A stretch of DNA of 64,000 nucleotides, taken from assembly GCA_012861695.1 (NCBI GenBank), contig JAAOOA010000055.1, positions 1,207,712 to 1,271,711 on the forward strand, written 5' to 3'. The notes beneath the pieces are model-generated. The model ran no database searches and was not told the DNA's origin. It was given only the letters and a program-made list of their open reading frames with translations. Of the stretch, positions 49,619-61,100 are shown piece after piece. This DNA is from Trematomus loennbergii (taxonomy: Eukaryota; Chordata; Actinopteri; Perciformes; Nototheniidae). The position numbers and the translations under genes are program-made. Positions within the stretch are counted from its first letter, which is position 1; every line of letters starts with the position of its first letter.

Positions 49619-50970
49619 TGCCAAATTGTCATCCTTTCTGTTGTTTATAATAAAGATGTTTTCTTGATTCATATCTACATGTCTCATTCATAAGTAAATG
49701 ATTTATACTACATGGTCCATATCTTAAATATAAATAATACCTTCTGAGTTTTTCTTTATATTTAAATAAATATAAACACAATAACAGTTACTATAACACA
49801 TTAGGATAAGATGTTTTCTTGATTAATATATACATGTCTCATTCATAAGTAAATGATTTATACTACATGGTCCATATCTTAAATATAAATAATACCTTCT
49901 GAGTTTTTCTTTTGAAGGTAATAAATAAATATAAACACAATAACAGTTACTATAACACATTAGGATTCACATTTCTTGATTCATAGATAGCTCTTTATCT
50001 TTGATAATGTATCACAGACTTTGCCCCAACCGGGTGTCGAACCTGCGAACAGAAGAAATCTCAGCTGGCTAAGACGGCGGTTCACAGCTTCAGTAATGCT
50101 GCAATTTTATTGGCTGTCCTAAGCACGTCTCGCATTGGCTGTCACTCTATGCCACCTAAGCACGTCTCGCATTGGCTGTCACTCTATGCCACCTAAGCAC
50201 GTCTTCCCTCTGCGGGGGAAATGTTTGCGAAAAACGTGTATGAAATGTCCGAAAACGGACCAATGTCTGTGATTCTATAGATTTATCAGTCCAGAAACGG
50301 GACATTTATCTGTTCCAGCCCAGAACCTCCACCCCGCTGCGGGACCCGTGGTATTATAATAATATATTATATATATTATTATAATTTAGTTGAATTAAGA
50401 GTGCGAGTCTCTACATTTAGGTTAGTTATTATAGCTTTATTTCTTTTATAATTATTAAATATAAAACACAGAATTTGTGTGACTATATTAAACTGCCTCT
50501 GGCAGTGTGCATTCATTGTTTTGAAATTAGAGTAGATGTCTTAGATATTATATTATTATTACAGTTATTACTCAATCAGCAAAAAAAATAATTATTTAAC
50601 AATAATAATATAATATCTAACACATCCACTATAATTTAAAACATTTAAATTCACAGTGCCAGAGGCTGTTTTCGAACCCTGACTTTCCACACCAAGGGGC
50701 GACACTTATCTACCAACACCACCCTTTGGCCTAAAGCTCATTGAACATAAGTCTTATTTATACTGCAGTAACGGGACCTTTTCCTTTCTTTTTCTCCGTC
50801 AAAAATTAACAAACGACCCCTCAAATAGCATCTACAGATCAAGACGAAGCTAATGGAAGTACTCCCGGAGACCTAGCGTGGGAAGACATGTTTGGATTCT
50901 TTCATGATTTTTTAATGGAAGCAACAAACCAGTCCCATTCATTCTCTATGGCACTGTTGAACCAGAGCCG

Positions 50971-53359
50971 ATGTCATATATATTTGGCCGCTGCCGTGAG
51001 TGGCGCTGTGGCGCACTTTTGCCAGTGAGCTCTCCTTCAGTGAATGAGAGAGAGACTTCACAGCGACGTAAATGCATACATCTTTTTCAACTCTGGACAT
51101 TACGACCAAATTATAAGGTAAGTTAAGTTATATTAACATGAATTAACAGAGAAGCGACATGTAATGTTATGTTATCTGGGCTTTGTCTGACGTGTTTTAG
51201 TTTAAATATAAAATAAAATACGCTATAAAGTGGTCCGTGTTTCCTACGTGTATCGAGTCTAACGGTACTTTGGGATGAATTACATTGTTAATGTAAAGTT
51301 AATTCAACTTAAGCCGCTTAAAGTTCATGTGGTAGGATTTCTGTGTGAGTTTATTGTGTTTTTGTTGACTTGGTGAGGCGCAATTACCGCGAGTTACTTG
51401 TGGCGAAATCCTCCGTGCGCGTTTACATTAATGTATATTTAAATATATAAATTAACGCTAACTACCATGTAAGATTACCATTAACTCCCGTATTATTTTC
51501 CAATAAACCGGGGTTAGATATACTAACCCATCACTGTTACAAAACACAGCGTGGGGACAAGTTAACAGCAGTTTACTTTTGGATAAAAAAGTATTATGTA
51601 TATTCAGCTGTGCCGTTGCCCAGACGGGGTTAAATATACATAATAGATGCAGACACACACACACACACTGCTAAACACCAGAACTGTTGAAACCACATCC
51701 ATAACATTCATCTACTACTTAGTAATTATTTATCTAATATATCATTCAGCCTTGGTTGAGCTCCCTTTGTTAGTTAAAAGGGTTTGACCCATGGGGGAGG
51801 GGTAATGGAAGTGTAAATAGTTTCAACAAACACACAGCTCCAGACATACAGGAACAAAGATCAACAATATCTGATCCAAAGTAAAATAGCACTACATATA
51901 TCATAGCACAATGTGAATGTGCAGACAGTTAAAGTCTGCTCTCTATTAGACCCCACCTGTGAACATCATTAACTCACTGATATATATTTTCTTCTTGACA
52001 GATCAAATGCAAAAATCTTTTGGCTATCCCTCCATGCAGCCCCTGCTCTTCCTGTAAAGAGACTTGTGCCCCTACCAAAGGAGCTGATGTTTCTGATGCC
52101 GGAACCATCCGCCCCAACACCAACAGAGACCAACATCACTGTTCCAGGTGTGTATATGTTTGACTCTTTGCACCTTGTACAGTTTGCTGACTACAGTGAA
52201 GATGCTAAGCGTCATACAACATTATTTCTTTATTTTACTGTTGATAATAATGACATGTTTTAATATTTTCTATAGTGGCTCCTGAGATTTCTGCAGAGCC
52301 CTGTCAACCGACACTGCATCCACCAGCTGCACCAACACAAAGTGAGTAATAATAACAATACATCACATTTTTGAGGCACCTTCAAGTGTTTGAATGTTTC
52401 TCATTTGGATGTGTACTTGCTAGAAATCATTTTTCACAAAATCACACACACACACAATATCGTAATTATTTGCCATGTGTTTTTATTTATTGTCTGCCTA
52501 GGTCAGCCATTACCCAGGCCATCAACGGTCCCCAGCTGTCCTCCTCCTCCTCCTCCTCCTCCTCCTCCTCCTCCTCCTCCTCCTCCTCAGCTTCCTGCCT
52601 ACAACCAGGATGTCAGTCAGTGGAACTGTTCGCCTCAGCAGAGGACCTGGATGAAGACGGAGCTGGAATCCATGGGGCTCTGGCCAAGCTCCGTTCCTGT
52701 ACTCAACCCTCTGAAGATGGTGTCATTGTGGCGTCACCCTCCCCAGCCAGAGCTGATTGACAGTGTTGATGATCTTCCCTGCGCCAAGTATTTTCATCTG
52801 GAAGCCAGAAAATGACAATTTGATGGGACGGCTGAGGAACAACTACACTCTGCCGTGTATTGACGGCTGTGCTCAGCCTCAAATTGCCTCTGCTGGTGTT
52901 GGTAGGCCTCGTGTGATTGTCGGCATCACCGGACAGTACTACTTGCTGTCTTCAAGGCTCTGCTGCAAAGTCTGCCGGAAGAGGTGGTATGCCGACAACC
53001 CATCCTGGCTGGAAAAGCTCCCCAAGAGGTTCACCAACCTGCTGCCAGCAGTACTGACTTACAAGAAAGCCATCTGTAAGTCGGTACTGGACGAGCTCAG
53101 GCGCACCGGTAAGTCACCCACTGATATGGCAAAGCAGATCACGGAGATGATGCACCTGAAATATGAACGGGCTGACCTGGCGTACCTCCTCAGCTGTAAG
53201 AACATCATGGATGGTGAGGAAGGAAAGTACGACCAGAAGACAATTACCCAGTTCCTTCGGCAATTGTCTCCCTTTGGAGAGTATGGGGACTCTGATGGCT
53301 GGAACGGGATCTCTGTGTCTGCACACTACCTGACAGACTGCCTCCTGTGTGTCTGTTAA
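50971..53359 (+). pseudogene. Array gene copy 11 (long exon 1)
   Basis: Exon 1 (50971-51117) has the full 88-bp segment, which shifts the frame from the usual ATG. Exons 2 (52002-52147), 3 (52276-52341) and 4 (from 52502) are otherwise regular, with 16 CCT codons. The hotspot near 52792 is the 14-base-deleted form. The C-terminal domain is open to 53359. The sequence downstream of this last full copy carries a private variant near 53941-53970. Confidence 0.85.
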
Positions 53360-54708
53360 TGCCAAATTGTCATCCTTTCTGTTGTTTATAATAAAGATGT
53401 TTTCTTGATTCATATCTACATGTCTCATTCATAAGTAAATGATTTATACTACATGGTCCATATCTTAAATATAAATAATACCTTCTGAGTTTTTCTTTAT
53501 ATTTAAATAAATATAAACACAATAACAGTTACTATAACACATTAGGATAAGATGTTTTCTTGATTAATATATACATGTCTCATTCATAAGTAAATGATTT
53601 ATACTACATGGTCCATATCTTAAATATAAATAATACCTTCTGAGTTTTTCTTTTGAAGGTAATAAATAAATATAAACACAATAACAGTTACTATAACACA
53701 TTAGGATTCACATTTCTTGATTCATAGATAGCTCTTTATCTTTGATAATGTATCACAGACTTTGCCCCAACCGGGTGTCGAACCTGCGAACAGAAGAAAT
53801 CTCAGCTGGCTAAGACGGCGGTTCACAGCTTCAGTAATGCTGCAATTTTATTGGCTGTCCTAAGCACGTCTCGCATTGGCTGTCACTCTATGCCACCTAA
53901 GCACGTCTCGCATTGGCTGTCACTCTATGCCACCTAAGCACGCATCTGTCCTCTCCACTGCGTGGGGGGAAATGTTTGCGAAAAACGTGTATGAAATGTC
54001 CGAAAACGGACCAATGTCTGTGATTCTATAGATTTATCAGTCCAGAAACGGGACATTTATCTGTTCCAGCCCAGAACCTCCACCCCGCTGCGGGACCCGT
54101 GGTATTATAATAATATATTATTATATATATTATAATTTAGTTGAATTAAGAGTGCGAGTCTCTACATTTAGGTTAGTTATTATAGCTTTATTTCTTTTAT
54201 AATTATTAAATATAAAACACAGAATTTGTGTGACTATATTAAACTGCCTCTGGCAGTGTGCATTCATTGTTTTGAAATTAGAGTAGATGTCTTAGATATT
54301 ATATTATTATTACAGTTATTACTCAATCAGCAAAAAAAATAATTATTTAACAATAATAATATAATATCTAACACATCCACTATAATTTAAAACATTTAAA
54401 TTCACAGTGCCAGAGGCTGTTTTCAAACCCTGACTTTCCACACCAAGGGGCGACACTTATCTACCAACACCACCCTTTGGCCTAAAGCTCATTGAACATA
54501 AGTCTTATTTATACTGCAGTAACGGGACCTTTTCCTTTCTTTTTCTCCGTCAAAAATTAACAAACGACCCCTCAAATAGCATCTACAGATCAAGACGAAG
54601 CTAATGGAAGTACTCCCGGAGACCTAGCGTGGGAAGACATGTTTGGATTCTTTCATGATTTTTTAATGGAAGCAACAAACCAGTCCCATTCATTCTCTAT
54701 GGCACTGT

Positions 54709-55440
54709 TCAGAGCCGTATAATGTGAAACGCTCAATGAACTACATCTCTGGTCAACAACACACGTCACCAAGATGGCCGTCACTACTGTCTTGTCAACA
54801 AACGATTGACTACCCTCACTATCACCACAATGAAACACGTCCTGAAGAATGTCATGCAAAGCTGCTGCTGCCTGCCTTCCTTTGATTCTCTCTGAACTGC
54901 CTGGTCGTTTTAATGTTTAATGTCAACCATTTGTGCAGATAGCATGAAGTAGAGAAGATCGCCGATGCCAACGTTAGCGTTAGCATTTCTCCCCCGGGCT
55001 TAAATGGTGTATTATAGAATGATCACACCGGTGACAGTACTATTCAAAGGGTTCACGAAATATGACTACTACTCTTACTGTTTAACATGTTGGGTTACTT
55101 CATGTTACTTCATGTTAAGGCTAATAAAAATGACAAGGCTGTAATGCTAACTAACGTGCTAGCTACTAGCTAGGTAGCTAACTTGATCAAGCCACTCCTG
55201 GTCCTTTCATCAGACGGGAAGCAAAAGAACGAGCAAGACCCATTGCTGGTATAATAACAACCTGGTACTAAGCACACAGGCATCTTGTTAAAGTTATCTT
55301 ATCTTAGCCAGCGCCATATAGATAGATTATATCTATATTGCGCTGATCTTAGGTATCTGAATGGTGGAGGAAAACAATTGTGACATCACTTACGCGACTC
55401 TGGGATTTGTAGTCTTTCTAGTTACGTATTTTTCATAGTC
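54709..55440. other. Right flank of the array, no gene recognised
   Basis: Right of the last unit the sequence resembles the exon-1 region for a short way (ACTGTTCAGAGCCGTATAATG against ACTGTTGAACCAGAGCCGATG) and then departs completely. It contains an AAGATGGCC motif and a run of GCTAGCTA-type short repeats near 55150. The minus-strand open frame 54653-54859 has no recognisable motif. It is probably part of a transposable element related to the source of exon 1. Confidence 0.4.
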
Positions 55441-55451
55441 TTATATTTCAA

Positions 55452-55545
55452 CAGTTTTACGACAAACTGTGACTTTTTGACATGGAAATTATTTTTTAAG
55501 ATTGACAAACATCATATGTGTAATTCATGGCACAATTCAAACGGG
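55452..55545 (-). repeat. Right inverted-repeat arm flanking the array
   Basis: Reverse complement of 15737-15830 at roughly 80% by eye, from CAGTTTTACGACA to CAATTCAAACGGG. It faces the left arm across the whole 39-kb array. See the left arm for the shared outer motifs. Confidence 0.8.
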
Positions 55546-55599
55546 ATCGAAAGATAAGTTTTCTCTCCCCATTGACTTCAATGCATAATTTTTCCGAAA

Positions 55600-55880
55600 T
55601 AAGGTCCCATTACCCGGAAGTAGGTGGGCGTGACTTCGCCACTCAATACCGCCACCTACTGTACTCGCCGTGAAGTGGTTTGTGGCCTGCCAGTAAAGCC
55701 AAAGCAGAAGAAGAAGAAGTGACGTCAGCGGCTCATTTGCGTAATCTTCCCTCAGGGAAAAGTACTCCGGTGTGAACGCGATCTGTACTAAGTGCCCTGG
55801 GGTTAAAAGCGCCGGGGCTCTTAGTGCCGGAACTAAGTACAGGAAAGTACTTGGTGTGAACGCAATGGCTCTTAAACCAA
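55600..55880. repeat. Probable DNA-transposon/MITE end
   Basis: The segment has motifs typical of fish non-autonomous Harbinger-type repeats: GGTGGGCG, a GAAGAAGAAG run, and an imperfect dyad around GTGCCGGAACTAAGTAC with AAGTACTTGGTGTGAACGC at its right side. Boundaries and target duplication were not found. The nearby inverted arm and Harbinger transposase tail are consistent with one family. Confidence 0.35.
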
Positions 55881-56569
55881 TACCCATAAATAATCCTTAC
55901 AACTGTGGATAAACCATGGATGTATAAAGATAAGGGCTAAACAGTAAAGCTCCTGCATTCGAATCAGCGCGGTTAGCCAGGCGTTAGTAGAGCCCTCTGC
56001 CAGAAATGATCACACACTCCTGTAACCAATCCTGCTTCAGACTGAGGTTAGGACCGCCCACCTCATTAGCATACGGACACATAATAAATAAATAAATGTA
56101 TGTCGAGTAAATGTAGAAATATATGAAAGATATATAATAACGTGCAGTCTTTAAAAAAAAATTGAATTTCTTTTTTTATCGATAACGGCTTGAGGTTAAA
56201 AAATAATAAACGAATTTGAAACTGGGGGGGGGGGGACGACACACAAACGGGCAGACAGCAGAGCTCGGGCAATAATGCAGATTTGTTTGACTTTTTTACA
56301 CTTTGTTGTTCTCCTCCTTTCCTCCGCTCGTGTCTCAGAAACAGAGCGGAGGGAGAATGTGAATACGCAAAGCAGTGGACACTGAAACATGCACATACAT
56401 TGGATAAATAACATAGGCGTTTAGTTTATTTAATAAAAGAGCACATGTTCAATGTGAAAAGTGACCGTAGATAGATTACTTCAGTTGCAATTTGGTGCTA
56501 TATATATATATATCTTTTAATTAAAAAAAAGATTACATTTAAAAAAAAATTAAAAAACTAAATAAAACA

Positions 56570-56647
56570 CCTTGAATTTCAGGCGGGGCGCGGGGCACCG
56601 TTGGCAGGGCGCAGCGCCCCGCCAAGACAATGGTAGGGGAAACACTG
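56570..56647 (-). mobile_element. Single hAT-like terminus
   Basis: The right edge reads TAGGGGAAACACTG, the inverse of the CAGTGTTTCCCCTA terminus common on fish hAT elements. It is preceded by the GC-rich palindrome GGCGGGGCG...CGCCCCGCC. No matching left terminus was found, so this is an orphan end or the remnant of a longer decayed element. Confidence 0.5.
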
Positions 56648-56662
56648 ACGTGTGTTCTGTTT

Positions 56663-56872
56663 TCTTTATTTATACATTGGTGTATTTATTTCCATATTTA
56701 TTTATGCATTTATTTATTCTTTTTTTATTTATTTGTGTATTTCAACATTTATTTATTTCTGTATTTATTTCGTCATTTATTTATCCCTGTATTTATTTAT
56801 TTATTTACGTATTTATTTATTTATTCCTGTATTTCTTCATACATTTATTTACACATTTATTTATTTATACTT
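56663..56872. repeat. ATTT-rich microsatellite
   Basis: About 210 bp of imperfect ATTT repeat. It gives long hydrophobic open frames in all three plus frames (Phe/Ile/Tyr-rich) that are an artefact of the repeat and are not genes. Confidence 0.9.
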
Positions 56873-56879
56873 AAGTCAT

Positions 56880-57990
56880 GTTCCGTCCTCCATAATCCTC
56901 ACCTCCAAGGTCTCCAAGGTTAGATTTCTGACAGAAGCACTCAGTCATTAGTGGTCTTTCACTTGTTGCCTGGAAATGGAAACTTTGACATTGTTGGATG
57001 TTGAACAGTAGTAGATCTTTACCCGTACACAGAAGTGACTTTGTGGCAAGATAAAAGAAATGTCCCTCTGTAATTGAGTCCATCCATTTGTAATTGAGTT
57101 TACTCTTGATTTACAACTCTATTGAAGTGTTGTTGTAAAAGCCCCAACTTTCTTTCCCTTTTAAAGTCATCACTGGGATATGTATATTTACCAAATAACC
57201 TCCTTTGTGCCACGACAAGTCCATGCATGTCCATGCATTGCGCACGTGTTAACCATGATCATTATTTGAGGCACATTTTTAAAGGATTATTGGAGCAGAT
57301 TCTTTTTTTTGAGGGACATTGCAATTTAAAATGTTAGAAAATGACAAAACGAAATCCAGCACTATGCTCGACTGTATCAAGAGGCCGGTTTTGCTTTTTG
57401 TAAACCACTCAGCAACTGAATATCAGGGGTGGGTTGTACAAATTGAACATACCATGGCAGAATGTGTGTCCATTTCCCGACTTGTCGCAGCACTGTATTT
57501 GTACTAACCCGTCCTTTTTCAGTCGATGCCTCCTTGTGTATAGTGTAGAAATTCTAAAAAGGAAGGTGTATATTCTGCATGTAAAAACAGTGCTCTGTTC
57601 AAGTTCTCCTTGTCAACTGACAAAGTATTGCACAATTTGTGAGGAAAGAAAAATCAATTTGAATGTTTCAGGTTAAAAAAGCCCATTAAATCCAGTTTGT
57701 TTATATTTCATTACCACAAAGGGGAAGGAGTGTGTCTCCAACTGTAAAGACCAGGGATTACATCAGATTTATAGAAGGATATTAACAGACTAGTTTATGT
57801 ATTGTAGTCGTGTGTTTTATGCTTAAAAATATCGCTTCTTGAACTATAAAAAAGGCACTTACTGAAATGTACAATTTAAAGGAAAAAAAAAAAAAGGAAT
57901 ATATTTTCTAATTTCTCCTTTTCCATAAAGTACTCAGTTTGGTCTTTTACATCTGAAAATATAACAGCAACGGACGGGTTTCACAAAGCG
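56880..57990. other. Unassigned sequence between repeats and the mdh1b 3' end
   Basis: No splice-consistent coding pattern or known motif was found. The stretch could be a 3' untranslated region of a plus-strand gene, with an ATTAAA at 57684 as a possible signal, but no upstream coding exon is visible in the window. Confidence 0.4.
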
Positions 57991-57998
57991 GAAAAAAC

Positions 57999-58004
57999 TT
58001 TATT
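57999..58004 (-). terminator. Polyadenylation signal of the mdh1b-like gene
   Basis: AATAAA on the minus strand, about 110 bases beyond the mdh1b stop codon (58116-58114). It fits as the cleavage signal of that gene. Confidence 0.6.
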
Positions 58005-58113
58005 GTCATGAAACTGGTCAAATAAAACTGCAACACCACATGTGAAAGTTTGAGAATAAAAGAACAAACTGAAACAAAAATAAGATGTGGCAGTGAGATT
58101 CTTCTGGATTACT

Positions 58114-61100
58114 TCATGTTTTAGTCTGTTTTAATCGTCCATCAACTCTTTTTTTATTGATCGCAACCGTGTTATCCTCTGATCCCAGTTCTTTCTCCTG
58201 GGGAAGAAAAACCTGTTAGAATTTGTTTTAAACACCATGATTTGTCAGATTGTGAGCACCATTGTTCATTTTTGTGTAATTTCACAAACCTGCCTGAGTT
58301 CACTCGCCGCAATCTCAAGTCTCTCCTTCAAATTGTCTTCACGTGTCACATCAGAAAGCACGGACCACTTCCTGTCTGTGAAAATGACCGGGACTGAGAG
58401 GACGATGCCACCTGGGAGATTATAGTCACCTACAAGCATCCAAAAAAGATTAGTTCAAACACAAGATAGATCAGCCAAAATCAATGTCTGAGATGATTGT
58501 ATCCTCACCTGGGCAAAGCACTCCCAAAGAGAAGATCTCATCTGGACCACAAATGCCATTCCACGCCTTTAGGACCTCAAGGATCCCATTAGCGAGCGAC
58601 ATGGGAGCAGCACGGCAGGTCTTTGAAGCCACAGCTGCACGCTGACAACGCACCAACTCCTGTAAATCTGTTTCCAACCATTTCCTGGAAGAGAGAAGGA
58701 GATTATTCACTTTTTTGGGGACGTTTCAACTGTACATTTCACCCATTGAACTGAATCCCCAGCAGGGTACGGTTTGATTGGCAGTTTTGCCATTTCATAT
58801 CATTTATTTTTATTATGACAAACCTTTCTTGGAGGATGTTTTTGGCTGGTTGGGAAAAGTAAGCTGGTCCTTTGATTGGCCCTCATAGTTGAAAACCTTT
58901 GCTCTCTGGAGGTCAATATAGAAACTGCCGCTGATGTTTCCCCACACAATGACGTGTGTGACATCTACAGAGAAGGGAGGGATCATTCATCTTGCTTAAG
59001 AAGGTGATGTATTTAAAAGACCTATTAGGTACAAAGGGAGAATTTCCTACCTGACGTCCTCACTTTCAGCTTCCTTGCGATGATGGCCCTCGCTTCATTC
59101 TCCAGCTGAGTTGCCACGGTGACAAATTGGTTGCTGTCAATCAAGTTTACGTTGTCCAAAAGTAGTGAGCATCTCAGGTTGACAAAGGAGTCCCCAGACA
59201 CGATGACCTTTACCTCCCTGTTGGCCCGTGTGTCAATCAGCTGTCCATACTCTCTGTATCTGTCTGAGATTCTCTTCACCTTCTTCTTCATTTCCTCCTC
59301 ATCTTCTGTATCACTGTCATCAGACCAACACTCATCCTGAAGTAGAATGACATCAGCTTCTGTAAAGGCCTGTTCCAGATCTGTGTGAATGGTCACCTGT
59401 GAATGAATAGATGGCTTTGTTTCCTTCTGATTAGGTTTAAAAATAGTCTCCAAAAGAAGCATACTTGATATAGCAGAGGGAGTGCCAGGTTCTCCGTCTC
59501 CATCCTAAGCCACTGAAGTTGCTCCTCTTTCCCCTCCAGGTTTAAAAGGTGGAGGCTGATAGCAGAAGTGTTGGGGAAACACCTCAGCAGAGAGCAGATT
59601 GGGGATCAGGAGGTGGCCGGTTGGGCTGAGAGCGCTGGAAATACCCAATCTGTCAGCTGACAATTAAAAAAAATATCAACATTTGTTTTATTTTCAAACC
59701 AACCCACCTGCTGAGCCATATATGAAGGGGTTTAATAAGACTGACACGATGTTGCTCCTCTACGATTGAGTTCATCTTGGTTTCCAGATTCTCTGATGCA
59801 ACACTCAGCATGATATCTGTAGGCATATCTGATGTGACGCGTAATAGTCCTGCACAACAAGGGATGACAACAATAACATGTGGCAGACCTGAACCTATAA
59901 TCCAAGCCATTTGTTATATTTCTCACAGTTTAAAGAACATATAAGGAAGTCATTCATGGGGACAGAAATGATGCAGCATAACAGGATTTACTGTAGGTTT
60001 AGACGGGATTTTGAAGGGTTATATACCTGACAATGCTCTAGGAAGTCACTAAACCCCCTAAAAGCATCGCTTTCCCCCCTTGGTCCACCAGCTCCCTCCA
60101 AACCAAAGGGGACTGCTCGTGTTTCCAGCCATTTCTTGTGCAGGTGCACAGTAAATTTCTCTGAGTAAAATTGACTCAAATTGAAGAAAATGTTACTCTA
60201 AAAATATAACATTTGGTCCCAACCTATATAGAGTAAAATGTACTCTTTGTTCAGAGTTGTATTTTTAGAGTTCATTTTACTCTATTATGTGCTTAGATTT
60301 GACTCTGCTTAATGGTTATTTACTCTATGTAGTGTATATTAAAAACAACTCTACTGCCATTTTACTCATAATAGAAGGTAATTTTACTCCCAATCGAACG
60401 TAATTTCACTCCAACTAGAAGGTAATTTTACTCCCAATAGAAGGTAATTTGACTCAGAATAGAATAAATGAACCATAATGATCTTTACTAGTGATGACGA
60501 GATGAAGCCGAGGCTTCGGAGCGTGTGTCGAGTAATCGCCGAAGCTTTCTGTGAAGCCTGTGTCGAGGCTTGTATCATTTGGGGGCCAGTGACGTCATCG
60601 ATGACAAACGAAGCCTCGTTTGTCGATACCACGTGACTGCTTCAGGAAGCGATTCAGATCTTGGCGCGAGCTTCTGACAGATAAAAAGCCATGGGATTCG
60701 ATTCAAGATGTGTGATCCTTGTGAGAGGAAAACACTTGTCGTTTTGCCAGTTTTGGTTGTACGATATTTTTGCTACTTGCAAAGTTAGAATGGAGCCAGC
60801 TAAGAAGAGAAAGACTTCCCCTATGTGGGAATACTTTGATCAGATTTCACACAATAAGGTAAGGTTTGCATACATGGTTTATTACAACAATGTATTATGT
60901 TAGATTTTGTATGGTTCTTTTTTACTTTTCTATTTCATTCAAAGGTGAAGTGTTTATTGTGCTCAGGGAACTGCATGCATCCACATCTCAACCTGAACAA
61001 GAAATCCCAGGTAATTTTATTAATTTTAAATCAATTTGAAGTAATTACTACAACATCCACTGACACTCTCTGTGTATACTTTTCAGGAAACAAACTCTGG

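Larger units (their letters stand above)
15859..54708 (+). repeat. Gene-bearing macrosatellite: ~10.6 head-to-tail units of 3.65-3.74 kb
   Basis: The landmark GTGTGATTGTCGGCATCACC occurs 11 times, at 16081, 19722, 23367, 27018, 30677, 34400, 38122, 41774, 45505, 49170 and 52911. The spacings are 3641, 3645, 3651, 3659, 3723, 3722, 3652, 3731, 3665 and 3741 bp. All units share orientation and are nearly identical outside small indels. Unit order: exon 1, ~0.9-kb intron, exons 2, 3 and 4, AATAAA, a 155-bp duplication, tRNA-like remnant 1, three ATTGG boxes, an AT-rich palindrome of variable length (around 17263), tRNA-like remnant 2, then the next exon 1. The array starts inside exon 4 (15859) and ends inside exon 1 of a twelfth, truncated unit (54708). 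Longer spacings carry the 88-bp exon-1 segment. Confidence 0.97.

Noticed and set aside
15859..54708. CRISPR-like or rDNA/histone array explanation for the tandem repeats
   Set aside because: Units are 3.7 kb with exons and introns. There is no rRNA or histone sequence, and the period is far too long for CRISPR.
56572..56951. Three overlapping ~100-residue hydrophobic frames
   Set aside because: They are produced by the ATTT microsatellite.
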